Notes: generated by a model not told the origin, from the letters alone. Shown: positions 44,908-53,942, numbered from the stretch's first letter. The stretch: 64,000 nt of DNA from Rubrivivax sp. (GCA_030653385.1 JAURZM010000025.1:124001-188000), one strand, 5' to 3'. Made by a program: numbers and translations.

Positions 44908-47886
44908 ATGACGCCGAAAGTCTTCATCAGCAGCACTAGCCAGGACCTGGCGTCCTACCGTCGGGTGGCGATCGACGAATGTGTGCGCGCCGGCCTGATG
45001 CCGCTGGTGATGGAGTTCTTCGAGGCGATGTCGCTGGGAGCCACTGCGGGCAGCCGGCGCAAGTTGGACGAGGCCCATCTGTACGTCGGCATCTTTGCCC
45101 ACCGTCACGGGTACGTGGAGGCCGGCGAGTCGGCCAGCGTCACCGAGTGTGAGTTTGCGCATGCCGGTGAACGCGGCATCGATCGCCTGTGTTTTCTGGC
45201 CGAGCCCGGCCACGCGCTGCCAGTCCAGCCCGAAAGCGCCGAGCAGGCGGCTGCCCAGCAGAACTTCCGGCGCCGCGTCGAGACGCGGCTGATCCGCGCC
45301 ATGTTTACTACACCGCAGGATCTGGGCATCAAGCTGGCCCATGCCCTGCTGGCGTGGAAGCAAGGGGATGCCAAGGCGCGCTGGCCGCAGCCGCGGCTGG
45401 ATGTACAGCCCAGCGCGGCCGGCCCGGCCGCACGCTGGACCTACCGCGCACGCGAACGCCGCTTCGTCGGCCGCGCGGAGGCCTGGAGCAGGCTGCAGCG
45501 CCTGTGCGACGCCGACAGTCTGGCCGCCTGGCAGGTGGTGTGCGGGCCGGGTGGCACGGGCAAGAGCCGCCTGGCCCAGGAGTTCTGCCTGGCGCTGGGC
45601 CAGGGCTGGAGAGCTGGCTTCGTCACCGCCCGCCAGGTCTTCGACTGGACGGCCTGGCAGCCCAACGCCGACAGCTTGCTGGTGCTGGACTACGCCGCCG
45701 AGCGCCTCGAAGAAGCGCAGGCCATCCTCGCCGCGATGTCGAGCCACGGCGCGCCCGGCCACAAGCTGCGGCTGCTGCTGATAGAGCGTGACAGCGAAGG
45801 GGACTGGCTGCGCCAGGTCGCCGGGCACCGCTCGGGCGCGTCCGCCAGCCACGCCCTGCGTCATGGCGAGCCGCCGGTGGTGCTGCTGCCCTTGAGTGAC
45901 GACGAATGCTGGGCCCTGGCCGTAGAAGCGGCACAGGCACAGCAACTGCGGCTGCCGCCGCGTGCGGTCTGGCTGTCGCAGCTGCACCGGCTGGACCCCG
46001 AACGGCGGCCTCTGTTCGTGGCACTGGCGGTCGACGCGCTGGCGGCGGGCCGGGGCATCGCCCATGGCGACAGCGCCAGCCTGTTGCACGACCTGATCGC
46101 GCGGGAGCGCCAGGCCTGGGCGGCGCGTGGCATCGGCCCGGCCTACCAGAACCTGCTGGTGCTGGCCACTGCGTGTGGCGGCCTGCCAGAGGACGCGCTG
46201 GCCGCGCCAGCCGAGCCTGGATGGGAACTGCCCGTCGATCAGAGCTTCGACGCCGAGTCCTATGCCGCGATGGGCCCGGGCCGCCGCGCCGATGGCAGCC
46301 TGGCGCCGCTGACGCCCGACCTGATCGGCGAGTTCCTGGTGCTGGAATCGCTGCGTGGTCGCAGCGCCAGGATCACGGCGGCGCGCGCGCAGGCGCTGGT
46401 GCATGCGGCGTGGCGGCGCTGTGGGGGGGCATCGCGCCAGAAGATCGGGTCTGTGGCCTCATATGAGTACGCATCACCTTGGGCGCTTTTCGTCAGCCGT
46501 TGCCTTGACGATTTCCCGCTGCATGACTGCACCCGGTCGCTGCTGCAGCCGCCACCTGCCGACGCCGAAGGCCGCCGCTGGTGGCCACGCATGGTGTCGC
46601 AGGCTGTGCACCGATATGCCGCGTTGGGGCAATTGCAGACTGCGCAGTCGTTGTTGGCTGACCTGCTGGCGGCCGATCACGCCGATTCCGCCGAGGCTGG
46701 CACAGCGGCCCTGCGCGCCGGCCTGTATCTGCTGCCCGCGCTGGCAGCTGCCGGCCAGATGGATGCCGCGTCGGCATTGCTGGCGCAGAGCGTAGCGCGG
46801 GCCGAGCCTGGCAACGAGGCGAAGGTCGATTTCATCGAGGCAGCGGCGATCACCGTCGGCATGCTGTGCCGTGCTGACCACACGGCACTGGCACAGGCTG
46901 TGGTGCAGCAGCAAGGTGAACTGCTTGCGCGCCTGGGAATGGGCCACCCGCCGCGCGTGGCCTATGCGCAGAGCCTGTCATGGCTGGTGCGCACCCGCAG
47001 TCTGGGCCTCGCAGCGCGCGAGGCGGCCTACGCTGCGCTGAGGGCTTTCTGCCAGGTGCATGCCGAAGACGACGTCTCCACCTTCGTCGAGCTCGCCCTG
47101 GCCGCCGAGGCGCTGTGCGATGACTACAGCATGCCACCTGTGTGCGAGGCCGACGCCATCAGGATGAACAGCACCATCCGCAGCCTGATGCATCTGCGCG
47201 AACGCACAAAGATCGTGGCTCGCGATCCGCGCGACTTCTGGTCGATGGAGGTCGTAACCGACGACATCCGCACCATCCGGCTCGCGTTGGCACGCTCAAA
47301 CATCAGCGTTGTCAGCATCCACACCAAGGCACGACGCCATGCCGAAGCGAGTTGGGTTTTAAGGGAATCCAGCGTTCTCAATCGACCTTTCGGCTTGGAT
47401 GCGGACTTTGCACGCGCCTGGGCCGCGGCCGTCAGCATGCATGCGCTGGCCTTGGCCGAACAGGATGAATTTGAAGCGGTGCCCAAAGCTGTGGCGGCGA
47501 TCGCCGCCGTGGTCGACCAGTTTGTCAGCGAAGCGGACGGCTTCCTCAGGCTGGCATCCAGTCTGGCACGGACCGGCTTGTCGCGGGCCGCAGCGCGTGC
47601 CAATGCCGCTGCGGCAGAGGCCATCTTCGAGGCTCTGCATGCGCTGGCCCAGCAGCCGCAGGCGACTGACGAGACCCGCGCCGATATCGCTGAAGGCGCG
47701 CTCTGCTTGTTGACGACACCTGACCTAATCGAGACGCGGGATACGCAGCGCCGCATCGCCCGGGACGCGGCTGCAGCGATGCGCTCCCCCGTCTTCCTGC
47801 AGCGCCTGCACCAGCGCGCGAGGCCCGGCGATGACATCGCCGGCGTGTTGGACTTCATCGACAGTCTTCGCGACGACCAAGCCTGA
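44908..47886 (+). CDS. DUF4062 / STAND-type NTPase / helical-repeat protein, putative immune sensor
   Basis: A 992-residue multidomain protein. Residues 1-150 are a DUF4062 domain (KVFISSTSQDLASYR, VGIFAHRHGYVEAG, SVTECEFAHA). A linker leads to RFVGRAEAWSRL (about 185), Walker A GPGGTGKS at 213-220 and Walker B LLVLDYAAE near 257-265, a P-loop NTPase like STAND/NLR ATPases. The last roughly 500 residues are Ala/Leu-rich helical repeats, TPR-like in appearance, suited to ligand sensing. No membrane segment or signal. The start is ATG 44908; an upstream in-frame GTG at 44893 is possible; neither has a good ribosome-binding site. No partner gene is adjacent. The architecture matches bacterial NLR-like antiphage proteins in outline, but that role is inference. 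Confidence 0.85.
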   Translation: MTPKVFISSTSQDLASYRRVAIDECVRAGLMPLVMEFFEAMSLGATAGSRRKLDEAHLYVGIFAHRHGYVEAGESASVTECEFAHAGERGIDRLCFLAEPGHALPVQPESAEQAAAQQNFRRRVETRLIRAMFTTPQDLGIKLAHALLAWKQGDAKARWPQPRLDVQPSAAGPAARWTYRARERRFVGRAEAWSRLQRLCDADSLAAWQVVCGPGGTGKSRLAQEFCLALGQGWRAGFVTARQVFDWTAWQPNADSLLVLDYAAERLEEAQAILAAMSSHGAPGHKLRLLLIERDSEGDWLRQVAGHRSGASASHALRHGEPPVVLLPLSDDECWALAVEAAQAQQLRLPPRAVWLSQLHRLDPERRPLFVALAVDALAAGRGIAHGDSASLLHDLIARERQAWAARGIGPAYQNLLVLATACGGLPEDALAAPAEPGWELPVDQSFDAESYAAMGPGRRADGSLAPLTPDLIGEFLVLESLRGRSARITAARAQALVHAAWRRCGGASRQKIGSVASYEYASPWALFVSRCLDDFPLHDCTRSLLQPPPADAEGRRWWPRMVSQAVHRYAALGQLQTAQSLLADLLAADHADSAEAGTAALRAGLYLLPALAAAGQMDAASALLAQSVARAEPGNEAKVDFIEAAAITVGMLCRADHTALAQAVVQQQGELLARLGMGHPPRVAYAQSLSWLVRTRSLGLAAREAAYAALRAFCQVHAEDDVSTFVELALAAEALCDDYSMPPVCEADAIRMNSTIRSLMHLRERTKIVARDPRDFWSMEVVTDDIRTIRLALARSNISVVSIHTKARRHAEASWVLRESSVLNRPFGLDADFARAWAAAVSMHALALAEQDEFEAVPKAVAAIAAVVDQFVSEADGFLRLASSLARTGLSRAAARANAAAAEAIFEALHALAQQPQATDETRADIAEGALCLLTTPDLIETRDTQRRIARDAAAAMRSPVFLQRLHQRARPGDDIAGVLDFIDSLRDDQA

Positions 47887-48486
47887 GCCCCCGCCGTGAC
47901 CTACCGGTCCACCCACCTTGCCACCAGCGTGGTCGCCACGTCCGGTGCCGCCAGCGCGTCTGGCCGGAGCACCAGCGGCTAGTTAAGCGGCGGCTCCCGC
48001 GCGTCGAATTGCTTGGCCACCACCCCGGCCCGAAGAAGGTTCGCAGGGAATCGGGACCACACCCGCCACGGTGGCCGCCTGGTCCAGGTACGACCAAGCA
48101 AAGCGCAAGCCAGGCGAGGCGTTGCGCAGGTCGGAGCGTCAGCTTTGGGGAAATGAGATCCGGGCAGCGCGTGTCGCTTCAGGGTCGGTCACAGCCGACC
48201 GCCTACGTCGGCTCCCCGGCCGCTCAACCTGAGGGTCAGCTTTCCGGTGGTGAGATCGCTCACCCTGCTGTCGCTGACCGACCCTGAAGCGAACTTTGCT
48301 GCGCCAAGCTGATTGCCGCAAAGTCGGCGCAGGCATGGGGCGCCTGACACCGGCGATGCGCCGAGTCGAAGGTGACTTATCCGGGCTGGTCTGATCGTGC
48401 GTGCCCCAGCGTGAGGGTGCTCTGGATCTGCGCACGACTGAAGGCGATCTGATCCTGATCAAAGGAGGCGCATACGCACGCCCAAT
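47887..48486. other. 600-base gene-poor interval
   Basis: No convincing gene is seen. The minus strand around 47890-48110 has short open stretches in two frames that read like coding sequence (for example VVAKQFDAREPPLN ending at a stop near 47980), possibly the remains of a decayed gene. The right half holds a 17-base inverted repeat listed separately. Base composition is similar to the genes but codon structure is absent. Confidence 0.5.
48175..48291. repeat. perfect 17-bp inverted repeat spanning about 117 bases
   Basis: CGCTTCAGGGTCGGTCA (48175-48191) is the exact reverse complement of TGACCGACCCTGAAGCG (48275-48291). Between and beside the arms, GTCAGCTTT followed by a GG..TGAGATC block occurs twice (from about 48139 and 48236). 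It resembles a dispersed intergenic repeat unit rather than an IS, since no transposase lies between the arms. Confidence 0.8.
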
Positions 48487-49071
48487 TTATTCGACTGGCT
48501 GCTCCTGGTGTCGGGCGATGCGCTTGATGGTCAGGGCGATGTCTTCCGGCGGCAGCACGAAGTCGACGCATCCAGTAGCGATCGCGCTTTCGGGCATGTC
48601 GGGTTGCTTGGCCGTGTCCAGTTTTTGCGCGATGGTGATGCCGCCCACCTGACGGATGCCACACAGCGCCGCCGCACCGTCGCCATCGTAACCCGACACG
48701 ATGACGGCAATCAGCTTGCCGTCCCAATGCGCGATAAGCGAGCGCAAGAAGACCGTGATGACATCGGGCCAGCCCCGTGGCTTGGATATCGGCCTGAGCT
48801 GGAATTCGCCGCCCTCGGCGTGCAGATCGCAGTTCTCTGGAATGATGAATACGCGGTTGGGTTCGATCAGCAACCGGTCGCTGATCAGATCGACGGGCAT
48901 TCCCGTGTACTGCGGCAGGATGGTGTGCAGTTGCGTTGGAAAGCGGGTGATGTGGTTGACGATGACGACCGCCACGCCCAGATCGACGGGCAGGCATTTG
49001 AGCAGCCGGATGTAAGCGTCAAGTCCGCCGGCCGAGCCGCCCACGCAGACCACTGGGAAGTCGCAGCGCAT
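48487..49071 (-). CDS. stand-alone CheB-type methylesterase domain protein
   Basis: A 194-residue protein (229 if a GTG at 49176 is used) consisting only of a CheB catalytic domain. The triad is readable: Ser13 in GGSAGGLDAY, His40 in VNHITRFP, Asp131 in SGYDGDGAAAL. VFIIPENCDLHAEGG and TGCVDFVLPPEDIA are also typical of CheB. The receiver domain normally in front of it is missing, and no chemoreceptor, cheR or cheA gene is nearby. Such stand-alone proteins are often paired with CheR/PAS hybrid kinases; the target here is unknown. ATG 49071 is preferred because the domain begins directly after it. Confidence 0.85.
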   Translation of the reverse strand: MRCDFPVVCVGGSAGGLDAYIRLLKCLPVDLGVAVVIVNHITRFPTQLHTILPQYTGMPVDLISDRLLIEPNRVFIIPENCDLHAEGGEFQLRPISKPRGWPDVITVFLRSLIAHWDGKLIAVIVSGYDGDGAAALCGIRQVGGITIAQKLDTAKQPDMPESAIATGCVDFVLPPEDIALTIKRIARHQEQPVE

Positions 49072-49873
49072 GGCCCGGCGGGTGCTCCGCAAACCGCTGC
49101 CGTCATCGGGCAGGCGAGGTCCTCGCGGTGCGGGGTACAGCCTGTTGCTGTACTTTGGAGGGTCTTTCAAAGTCACTCTCCCGGCGCGCGACCGCGAGCG
49201 CTCTCACGCCCAAGGTGACAGGCGCAAAGCCCGCAGTCATCCACGTGGAGTGTCATCGAGCGCTTGGTACAGGTCCGTGCGGTGTCAGACAGAACGGTGC
49301 TGAGGTTTGTTGCCGCAAGACTGATTTGTTTCGGGTCACGCCCCACGCTCGATGCCCAACGGACAACATGAGCGTGAATGCATGCCTTTGGCATTGACGT
49401 TCCCATGGAAGATAGCGAGCACTTCGACGGTACGACTTCGGAGTGAGCGTGGCGAGCCTCGCGGGTTGTGTCATCGTGCCTGCACGTCGGTCCCGGTGAG
49501 CATGCCTAAACCCTCGCTCTTGAGGGCTTCGGCCAGTTGCATTGCGGTTCATGCAAAGTCCTGCGTCGGCAGCTCCCCGCCTTCGCTGCGGATCAGGACG
49601 CCGGCGCGGCGCAGGTTTCATGGTGGCCAAGACACATTGGCCCAAGCCATCGGCCCACGCCGCGTAGCCCTGGCACTGGGGTGGAACGCGTTCCGAACGC
49701 TGCGCGGCACGTGGTCATTCACCGGGGTGGGTGTTCTGCACCGCACCGACGGTGCGTTCTGCGAGGGTCACGATGCAAGCTGATCTGCAGCGACCACGCT
49801 GACATCCAGCCGCCATGGCCTGCAACGGCAAGGCGCATTCGCGGGGCCATGCAGTGCACTTCCTGGAGAAGCC
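49072..49873. other. gene-poor interval of about 800 bases
   Basis: No gene can be supported between the CheB-like gene and the hypothetical at 49874. Several short open frames lack ribosome-binding sites and family resemblance. The segment around 49260-49400 is less GC-rich than the flanks. It may hold the promoter of the CheB-like gene on its left side. Confidence 0.45.
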
Positions 49874-50509
49874 GTGAACAAGAAGTCGGACAGTCCGCAC
49901 CCTGTGTCGGCAAACAATCCCTGTCCTTTCCTGCGTGCGCTCGTGGCGACGGGCAAGTTGGCCGATGACCGGGAACCGCTTGCGAAGGTCGCGGCCGTCG
50001 TGGCGACCACGGCCCGCGCCGGTGATGGCCGTCCTGTGCTGCCGCGCAAGGCGGTGTTCGCCATCGCCTCGGTGGCGAACGGCTGTAGCCCCCTGTCGCT
50101 GGTCGCCACCCAGTGGAACGGCTTGCAGTTGAATGCGCTGCGCGGCGGGCCTCTCGACAAGAAGGGCGTGGGATCGGGGATCCTGAACGCCCGAGGGCTG
50201 GTCGATGCGAAGGAGGTGTCGAGACTGCAGGGCTTCGCCAAGGAGAAGTCGAACGCCGATGGTTCATCGGAGCTCGGCCTGGGGCTGGCGGAACTGCGCG
50301 CCTACATGGACGCCAACTTCGCGCGCGCTGCGGGACGCAGGCGGTTGATTGATCGAACGTTGATGCTGGGCGAGTGGCCCGTTTTGCTGAAGGTGATGGG
50401 CAAGGACGGGCCGGGCGGCAGGTATCTGGGCCTTCAAGACGTCATAGATCTCTTCAAGAACCGCCACTTTCCGGAGCGCATGAACAAGCGCTTGCGGACC
50501 GGTGCGTAA
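49874..50509 (+). CDS. hypothetical protein, unrecognised
   Basis: A 211-residue soluble protein starting with GTG behind CTGGAGAAG. I do not recognise the family. The N-terminus NPCPFLRALVATGKLADD is reminiscent of the PCP-[FG]-L-N-A-L heme-ligand segment of chloroperoxidase-type (Peroxidase_2) proteins, but the rest (LNALRGGPLDKKGVGSGIL, LAELRAYMDANFARAAGRR, VMGKDGPGGRYLGLQDV) shows no second motif that would confirm it. Repeated use of full-length conserved-looking Gly/Leu segments and good codon bias argue for a real gene. No membrane segment or signal. It is isolated, with long gaps either side. Confidence 0.7.
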   Translation: MNKKSDSPHPVSANNPCPFLRALVATGKLADDREPLAKVAAVVATTARAGDGRPVLPRKAVFAIASVANGCSPLSLVATQWNGLQLNALRGGPLDKKGVGSGILNARGLVDAKEVSRLQGFAKEKSNADGSSELGLGLAELRAYMDANFARAAGRRRLIDRTLMLGEWPVLLKVMGKDGPGGRYLGLQDVIDLFKNRHFPERMNKRLRTGA

Positions 50510-50970
50510 TCGCCGAACAAGCGCGCCGACTTGCCGAAGGTGGGGTTCGCAAGGGCGTAGGCGACAGCTGGCGCTTCCACAGCCGACTCGGACGTGGCAG
50601 TGGCCTCCTGCGGGGGTCGGGCCTTCGTGCCGTACGCTTGGCATTCGCCGTGGGCACTTGTGCGGTGTTGAGTGTTTGGCCCTTGGCCAGGAGCCCCACG
50701 CGCCCGGCGGCAAAGCTGACGGCCATGGGTGTCGGGTGATGGCTGACCGCCGTAGGCCACGAACGGCGGCTTCGTAGATGCGGAACGTGAAAGAGCCGGG
50801 CCGGTCGTCGGGCAGCTTCGGCGCGCGTCGATGGGCTGGCAGGGGTCCTAAAAGGACCTTCGATCCGCAGGCCAAATGAAGACACGCGGCCGCGCAAACC
50901 CCTTGGCAAAGTGCTTCTCGATTGAACAGGCGTCGCGGTTTTTTGCCGCGGGGGCTCGCGGTGAAGTCGT
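50510..50970. other. 460-base interval without a confident gene
   Basis: The minus strand is open for about 175 codons across part of this stretch, but the translation is Arg/Pro/Ser-rich with no domain or start signal and looks spurious. A short hairpin-like GTCCTAAAAGGAC lies near 50846-50858 and TCGCGGTTTTTTGCCGCGGG near 50933-50952. The region may be an intergenic repeat unit; copy number elsewhere in the genome would be needed. Confidence 0.4.
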
Positions 50971-51789
50971 TCAAACCCCAGGCACAAACACCATCGCGAT
51001 GCTGACCCACACGCCGAAGCTGAAGTAGGGCGTCAGCCACAGCGCATCGGCCTTCCACGCCACCCAACTGCCGCTGCGTTCGCGGCGTTGCCAGGCGTCG
51101 CGGGCGCCATGGTCCAGGCGCATGTAGGTGCTGCCGCGGGTACGCCCCAGTCGGTAGCGGCGCCAGTACATCGGCGCGTCCACGGTCAGCACATAGGCCA
51201 CGAAGGCCACCGAGCAGACGACGCCGAAGACAGCCAAGGTGTTGACCCAGCCACTGCTGTCCAGGGCAATGATGGCCAGCAGCGCCGCCATCCAGGAAAA
51301 ACCCGCCGCCCACAGCATGGACTCGACGGCCTGCGTGACGTGGTTCAGTGTCAGCACGCTGTGCCAGCAGAAACCTTGTGCCACCACCATGAACACCGGC
51401 ACCGCCCAGGCCGCCTGCTGCACCCACGGCAGGCCGGCATGCAGCCCCAACTGGTGGACCAGCAAGCCCAGCTGAACCGCAAAGCAGATCTCGGCCACCG
51501 TGGCCGCGGCCCGGCCCAGGAAGATGCTGGACAGCTGCGTGTCCACCACGACCAGCCGCTCCAGGTCGACACGTGGCAGCACCGACCGGTAGGCACACAC
51601 CAGCACGTAAACACCCGACAGGGCCAGCTGCAGACCCCCGTGCACACCTTCCACCGGCCCGAGGTGCCACACGGCCAGCCACAGGCACACATTCAACGCG
51701 GCCAGCGCGCACAGCGCGCGCCACCACGTCAGTACCTGGGCGTCCGCGTCAGCGAGTGCCAGCGCAATATGGTGTCGAAACGATGACAT
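50971..51789 (-). CDS. hypothetical integral membrane protein
   Basis: A 272-residue protein with about six hydrophobic helices (ALCALAALNVCLWLAVWHLG, GVYVLVCAY, AATVAEICFAVQLGLLVHQLG, AAWAVPVFMVVAQGFCW, ALLAIIALDSSG, LAVFGVVCSVAFVAYVL) and a soluble basic stretch near residues 205-245 (MYWRRYRLGRTRGSTY). His and Trp residues are frequent, but no known motif is seen. It is not in an operon and its family is unknown to me. The start is the ATG that opens MSSFRHHIALALADAD. Confidence 0.75.
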   Translation of the reverse strand: MSSFRHHIALALADADAQVLTWWRALCALAALNVCLWLAVWHLGPVEGVHGGLQLALSGVYVLVCAYRSVLPRVDLERLVVVDTQLSSIFLGRAAATVAEICFAVQLGLLVHQLGLHAGLPWVQQAAWAVPVFMVVAQGFCWHSVLTLNHVTQAVESMLWAAGFSWMAALLAIIALDSSGWVNTLAVFGVVCSVAFVAYVLTVDAPMYWRRYRLGRTRGSTYMRLDHGARDAWQRRERSGSWVAWKADALWLTPYFSFGVWVSIAMVFVPGV

Positions 51790-52038
51790 CGGGCAATCAG
51801 CTTAACCGACCGACGCTGGCGCAGCATGCAGGCAACTACCCGGGTCCTGCCCTGTGCCGGGAAGAGCGGGTTCCAGGTGCGCAGACGTACAGACGGGCGG
51901 CACTCCCGTTCCCAACATCGGGCTTATGCGGAGCTTGAACGGGTGCTGCCCGCAGACGATGGACACCGGGCATCGAGCAGGGGGTGCGGCGCCGCAAGCG
52001 CAGCGCGCCACGCACCTTGCATACTTCTGAAAGGCGCC

Positions 52039-53430
52039 ATGTTTTTTCAACGTTTGAAAGCACCCGGTCTGGGGCAGAACTCCTACGTGCTGGGCTGCGG
52101 GGACGGCCTGGCCGTAGTGATCGATCCGCGCCGCGACGTCGACGAGTACGTGCGCCTGGCCCGCCAGAACGGACTGTCCATCACCTATGTGCTGCAGACC
52201 CACCGGCAGGAAGACTTCGAGCTGGGTTCGCGCACGCTGGCGCAGATGACCGGTGCCCGGATCGTCGCTGGAAGCCACCCGCTGTTCGACCAGGTCGATG
52301 TGAAACTGGAAGACGACGCAGAACTGCAGGTGGGCACCACCCGCTTCGTTGCGCTCGCCACGCCAGGCCACACGCCCGAAAGCCTGTCCTATGCGGTTTA
52401 CCTGAAGGACGCCGGTGACAAGTGCTGGGGCGTGTTCACCGGCGACGCGCTGTTTGTCGGCGACACCGGGCGCACCGACCTGCCCGACCCCGACAAAACC
52501 GGCGACAACGCCGGCATCCTGTACGACGCCATCCACCGCAAGATTGCGCCGCTGGGCGATCAGACCTTGCTCTTTCCGGCGCACGGCGCGGGCTCGGCGT
52601 GCGGCGGCAACATTTCGGAGCGCGACGACTCCACCCTGGGTATCGAAAAAGAAAGCAACGCGGTGTTCAAGGACAGCCGGCGCGACTTCGTGGCGCACAA
52701 GCTGGCCGAGAAGATGGCGCGGCCGCCCTACTTCCTGCACATGGAAAAGGTGAACCTGCTGGCCGGAAGGCCGCTGCCTTGGCCCTCCACCGTCCAGGTG
52801 CTGCAGCCCGCTGATTTCCAGCAACGGATGAAAGAGGGGCTGGTCATCGACACCCGCTCGCCCGAAGCCTTTGCAGCGGCACACATTCCCGGCGCCCACA
52901 ACATCTGGCTCGAAGGCGTGCCGGCCTTCGGTGGCTGGATCGCCACTGAAAGGACACGGATCTTTCTTGTCGCGGACGGGCCCGAAGCGGGCGAACTCGC
53001 GGTGCTGTCACTGGCACGCATCGGCATCGATTCGGTCGAAGGGGTGCTGGCCAAGGGCATGGAGGCCTGGCGTGACCAGGGTCTGCCGATGGAGTCGTTC
53101 GCGACCACCAGCGCGTCGGAAACCGCCATCTGGATGCAGCAGGGCCGTGTTCACGTGCTCGATGTGCGGGACGATTACGAATGGGACGAAAAGCACATTC
53201 CGGGTGCGGTGCACCGTTATGTCGGCCACCTGGAGGACAAGCTGCCGCTGCTGCCCAAGGACAGCGACATCGTCGTGCATTGCAGCGTGGGGCACCGCTC
53301 GGGGCTGGCCGCCAGCATCCTGAAGCGCAACGGGTTCACGCAAGTCCACAACATGCTGGGCGGTTTGACGGCGTGGGAGAAGCTGGACCTGCCGCTGGAA
53401 CGCGCGGGCGAAACCAAGAGGACCGACTGA
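52039..53430 (+). CDS. metallo-beta-lactamase-fold / double rhodanese protein
   Basis: A 463-residue cytoplasmic protein: an MBL-fold domain (1-230) followed by two rhodanese domains. The usual THxHxDH metal motif is altered to THRQEDF (His55, Gln57, Asp59, Phe60), while HTPES, GDALFVGDTGRTDL and LFPAHGAGS keep later ligand residues. The first rhodanese (about 255-350) lacks an active-site cysteine (LVADGPEAG). The second (about 360-455) has it in HCSVGHRSG. Persulfide dioxygenase/rhodanese fusions act in sulfide oxidation; the changed metal site casts doubt on the same reaction. The start ATG 52039 follows AAAGG. Two YeeE/YedE genes follow at once. Confidence 0.88.
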   Translation: MFFQRLKAPGLGQNSYVLGCGDGLAVVIDPRRDVDEYVRLARQNGLSITYVLQTHRQEDFELGSRTLAQMTGARIVAGSHPLFDQVDVKLEDDAELQVGTTRFVALATPGHTPESLSYAVYLKDAGDKCWGVFTGDALFVGDTGRTDLPDPDKTGDNAGILYDAIHRKIAPLGDQTLLFPAHGAGSACGGNISERDDSTLGIEKESNAVFKDSRRDFVAHKLAEKMARPPYFLHMEKVNLLAGRPLPWPSTVQVLQPADFQQRMKEGLVIDTRSPEAFAAAHIPGAHNIWLEGVPAFGGWIATERTRIFLVADGPEAGELAVLSLARIGIDSVEGVLAKGMEAWRDQGLPMESFATTSASETAIWMQQGRVHVLDVRDDYEWDEKHIPGAVHRYVGHLEDKLPLLPKDSDIVVHCSVGHRSGLAASILKRNGFTQVHNMLGGLTAWEKLDLPLERAGETKRTD

Positions 53431-53432
53431 AC

Positions 53433-53942
53433 ATGCAAACGGCATCGGGCGCCTGGTCGCCCTACCTCGTGGGTGCCTTGATCGGGCTGCTCTCGATGGC
53501 GACCTTCTATCTGTCGAACAAGCCGCTGGGTGTGTCGACCGCCTACGCGCGCCTGGCGGGTCTGGTCGGGTTCCTGTTTGCCAGGGGTCACACCCGAAGC
53601 TTGACCTTCTTCCAGGAGACCCCACCCAAGGTCGAATGGGGCGTGATGCTGCTGATCGGCATGCTGCCGGGGGCCTTCATCGCTGCGGTCACGGCTGGCG
53701 AGTTCAGCGCCGCGTGGGTGCCCGACTTGTGGGAACAACGTTTCGGCCCCGATGTCGTGTTCCGCCTGGGAGCCGCGTTTGCGGGCGGCGCGGTCATGGC
53801 CTACGGCGCGCGGCTGGCGGGTGGATGCACCAGCGGCCACGGCATCAGCGGCGCATTGCAGCTGTCGGTGAGTTCGTGGATCGCGCTGGTGAGCTTTTTC
53901 CTGGCCGCGGTTGCCACCGCCCATCTGCTGTACCGCGCGTGA
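53433..53942 (+). CDS. YeeE/YedE family transporter, first half
   Basis: A 169-residue membrane protein with about four helices and the family signature ARLAGGCTSGHGISG containing the conserved cysteine (about residue 139). YeeE/YedE proteins (DUF395; TsuA, PmpA/PmpB) move thiosulfate or other reduced sulfur compounds. Half-size pairs like this are the PmpAB type. It begins two bases after the rhodanese stop and its own stop overlaps the next GTG (GTGA), so the three genes form one operon. Confidence 0.88.
   Translation: MQTASGAWSPYLVGALIGLLSMATFYLSNKPLGVSTAYARLAGLVGFLFARGHTRSLTFFQETPPKVEWGVMLLIGMLPGAFIAAVTAGEFSAAWVPDLWEQRFGPDVVFRLGAAFAGGAVMAYGARLAGGCTSGHGISGALQLSVSSWIALVSFFLAAVATAHLLYRA

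Noticed and set aside
50454..50987. 177-codon minus-strand open frame in a gene-poor gap
   Set aside because: Arg/Pro/Ser-rich translation, no start signal and no family. More likely non-coding repeat sequence, although I could not test copy number.
44908..51789. Chromosomal integron or gene-cassette array
   Set aside because: Solitary genes separated by long gaps suggested cassettes, but no integrase gene and no convincing attC core-site pairs (GTTRRRY/RYYYAAC) bracket the genes.
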